NCBI RefSeq assembly: GCF_004801405.1
Contig: NZ_SSOB01000033.1
Span: forward strand, 27,032 to 91,031
Reading direction: 5' to 3'
Source: Cohnella fermenti
Lineage (GTDB): Bacteria > Bacillota > Bacilli > Paenibacillales > Paenibacillaceae
DNA length: 64,000 nt
In this document: piece after piece, positions 62,255 through 64,000 of the stretch
Layout of the letters: every line of letters begins with the position of its first letter
How positions within the stretch are numbered: position 1 is the first letter of the stretch
Translations under genes and position numbers: made by a program
Notes under the pieces: generated by a model
The model's input: only the letters and a program-made list of their open reading frames with translations
Databases searched by the model: none
Told to the model about the DNA's origin: nothing

Positions 62255-63400
62255 ATGTTCAAAAAAACAATTGCGATTGTAGCAACGGCTTCTGTAATCC
62301 TTGGTGCAACTCCGGCGTTCGCCGTTCCCGGCACGGATCTGAAGGCGATCCCTGTGATCGTCAACGGACAAAAGGTAAAGTTCCCGGATACGGAGCCATA
62401 CATCAGCGCAGCCGGCAACACGATGGTTCCTGTGCGCTTCGTTAGCGAGAGGCTCGGCGCCGATGTGAAGTGGGACAACACGACGCAGACGGTTCTTGTC
62501 TCTTATAACGGCAAGAACATCAAGATGTCGGTCGGCTCTAAGGAAGTATCCGTAGACGGCGTCGTCTCGACGCTCGACACTTCGGCTGAGATCTACGATA
62601 CGCGCACGATGGTTCCGCTTCGCTTCGTAAGCGAGGTGCTCGGCTCCGAGGTGATTTGGGATCAAGGGGCGCACTCGGTGAGAGTTACGGATGCTGTCTA
62701 CAAGGCGAAGGTTGATTCCGGGGAAGTCGAACTCGATCCATGGGGGCGTGAACTGAGCCGAACTCAAGACACGAGCTGGTATCGTCTTACGGATTTGGAG
62801 TCGACGAACTTCTATTCGTTCTATTCGCAGTATAAGACTAGCAAAAGCTTTATCTCACCCAGATATGAACGTAGCGATATTTATAAAGAGCACGCCGATG
62901 TTCTTGCAAATAAGATTCGATCTTATTACGAAGCACAACTGAACGTGGATTATCGTACTATTGATGAGACAAAGTTCGTTAATGCATTTATGTCGAGCGC
63001 TTCTGGTCAGATCACCATGAACACATTCTTGAAGTCTGAATGGACTAAGGTTCTGACATCTTATGTGGCATGGGTAAAAGAGAATAAGGTAATTGCAAAA
63101 GGGTATGCTGATCCGGAACCTATGTCTGTTATTGGGGGCAGCGGCAACTTAGTATGGTATCCTGTACATTTTAAGTTCATGATCATTTCTGCGATAGATA
63201 CAGCACAGACTTTTGTAGATAATCGCAATGTATCTCGTTGGTCTGATTCTTACAAATCCAAGCTTGGGGTGTGGTATGACGGTTATTCGATTGTAGGAAT
63301 GAGTAGCGTAGTGGCTAACGACGGTTGGAGCGATGAATTCGGGTTGAGAAATACAGAAAATATGTTTACAAGCGGATTATATTTTTATGATATCTCTTAA
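62255..63400 (+). CDS. Secreted protein with copper-amine-oxidase-N-like domains and an unknown C-terminal half
   Basis: A 381-residue protein with signal peptide (cleavage near residue 23 after AFA). Residues ~30-145 form a tandem CuAO-N1-like domain (YISAAGNTMVPVRFVSERLGA; TRTMVPLRFVSEVLGSEV), a wall- or matrix-associated module very common in Paenibacillaceae; no oxidase domain follows. The remaining ~235 residues match no family I know and are rich in Tyr, Ser, Lys and Asn. Base composition falls sharply from about 62800 onward, with AT-rich codons unlike the rest of the window, suggesting that the 3' half was acquired separately. AAAGGAG precedes the ATG. A similar AT-leaning broken gene follows 24 bases later. 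Confidence 0.8.
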   Translation: MFKKTIAIVATASVILGATPAFAVPGTDLKAIPVIVNGQKVKFPDTEPYISAAGNTMVPVRFVSERLGADVKWDNTTQTVLVSYNGKNIKMSVGSKEVSVDGVVSTLDTSAEIYDTRTMVPLRFVSEVLGSEVIWDQGAHSVRVTDAVYKAKVDSGEVELDPWGRELSRTQDTSWYRLTDLESTNFYSFYSQYKTSKSFISPRYERSDIYKEHADVLANKIRSYYEAQLNVDYRTIDETKFVNAFMSSASGQITMNTFLKSEWTKVLTSYVAWVKENKVIAKGYADPEPMSVIGGSGNLVWYPVHFKFMIISAIDTAQTFVDNRNVSRWSDSYKSKLGVWYDGYSIVGMSSVVANDGWSDEFGLRNTENMFTSGLYFYDIS

Positions 63401-63424
63401 GCAGCATTTCAAGGAGGTAGATAA

Positions 63425-64000
63425 ATGAGAAAATTTACTGGGCTGATCATGTCCATATTCATCTTATTTGCAGTATTGGTACCGGTGTCGAAAAGCACTG
63501 TATCTGCAGACACTGTAACTTCGAACGATACAACACCTTATCCGACAGGTGCATGGTTCGAGGATGGCAAACTGATCTTCGTTCAAGCCAACAAGAAGGC
63601 TACGGCCAGCATAAAATATGGCACTAAAGCATTCGTTTTCCGCACCACCAGGACTTGTAGTTCGGAGTCCGCCAGTGCATCTCAATGCGGTCCGTTGAAG
63701 GGGACTACTGATGACTATTTACGGACCTGAACACGTGGGGGCTGCTACACCATCTGGCGCAGAGCCCGATCGCGTTCCCGCTCTCGGCGGAGAAAAACAA
63801 CATCGCCGCCCTGCGCAAACAGCCTCTACGACTGGGCTACGAGGTGCTGACCGACATTCAGACCGTCGGCAACTATTACAGCAAGCTGCAGATCATTCCC
63901 TACTACTATCACTTGAATCTGAAGACAGGGAAGATTCTGCCGGTCGATATCTACATGAACGTCAATGGCCAGTACAAGCGGATCAACAAGTTCGGAGCCC
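63425..64000 (+). pseudogene. Frameshifted secreted-protein gene, runs off the window
   Basis: The first part encodes a signal peptide (GLIMSIFILFAVLVPVSKS) and ~75 more residues, ending at TGA 63728-63730. From 63715 a second frame is open to the window end and continues sensibly (LFTDLNTWGLLHHLAQSP, LTDIQTVGNYYSKLQ, INKFGA). Adding one T to the T-run at 63718-63720 would fuse the frames as DDYFTDLNTWGLL, so a one-base deletion or a sequencing error is the simplest explanation. I do not recognise the family with certainty; it resembles a secreted protein of unknown function seen in Paenibacillaceae. An in-frame gene annotated only to 63730 would be misleading. Confidence 0.65.

Noticed and set aside
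61895..62260. Known riboswitch in the leader of the CuAO-N-like gene
   Set aside because: No conserved core of c-di-GMP, SAM, glycine, TPP or other common classes could be recognised; only a terminator and a short inverted repeat are seen.

Overview
The window looks like chromosomal DNA of a high-GC member of the Paenibacillaceae (Paenibacillus/Cohnella type). The evidence is the number of YesM/YesN two-component pairs beside sugar ABC transporters, the long S-layer-homology (SLH) surface enzymes with a conserved domain ahead of the SLH repeats, strong GGAGG ribosome sites, and a VTC/DUF4956 operon next to an OmpR-type pair. Species cannot be decided from the sequence. I saw no rRNA, tRNA, insertion sequence, prophage or CRISPR array.

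Layout. 1-2084: end of an Lpl-type sugar ABC operon (two permeases, a GH43-like enzyme) closed by a strong hairpin. 2140-12866: a carbohydrate-sensing and uptake block: a Crh-like HPr protein, a chemoreceptor, a YesN response regulator, a YesM/LytS kinase and a membrane-anchored sugar-binding protein, then a ribose/xylose-type ABC transporter (ATPase, permease, binding lipoprotein). This is the gene plan of the XylFII-LytS-YesN three-component systems. 12981-19136: a 2051-residue SLH-anchored GH95 enzyme that would release the sugar at the cell surface. 19205-30106: a second YesM/YesN pair divergent from an Lpl-type transporter, a cytoplasmic GH95-like enzyme and a DUF2961 protein.

30107-30949 is a non-coding interval with a cre-like site and a seven-copy 51-53 bp tandem array. 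30950-42396 holds two giant secreted paralogues flanking a GH31 enzyme. Both paralogues carry three discoidin-like modules and a ~470-residue domain I do not recognise. One of them carries two complete SLH triads. This locus is the best candidate for an undescribed surface glycan-processing system.

42974-46511: heterodimeric ABC exporter with one degenerate ATPase site. 46745-52185: a 7TM-PAS-degenerate GGDEF protein overlapping a pseudokinase-GAF-histidine kinase. 52274-53140: CheX and CheY, opposite strand. 53286-59160: an OmpR-family kinase/regulator pair divergent from a VTC polyphosphate polymerase, a DUF4956 membrane protein and a Cthe_2159-like lipoprotein. Both divergent promoters carry the same direct-repeat operator at identical spacing. 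59243-61891: orphan hybrid kinase with HPt. 62255-64000: a copper-amine-oxidase-N-like secreted protein whose C-terminal half is clearly AT-rich, then a secreted-protein gene broken by a one-base frameshift, running off the end.

The unifying theme is cell-surface breakdown, sensing and import of complex plant or microbial glycans. The GH95 enzymes point to fucose- or L-galactose-containing polymers, but the actual substrates are inferred, not shown.
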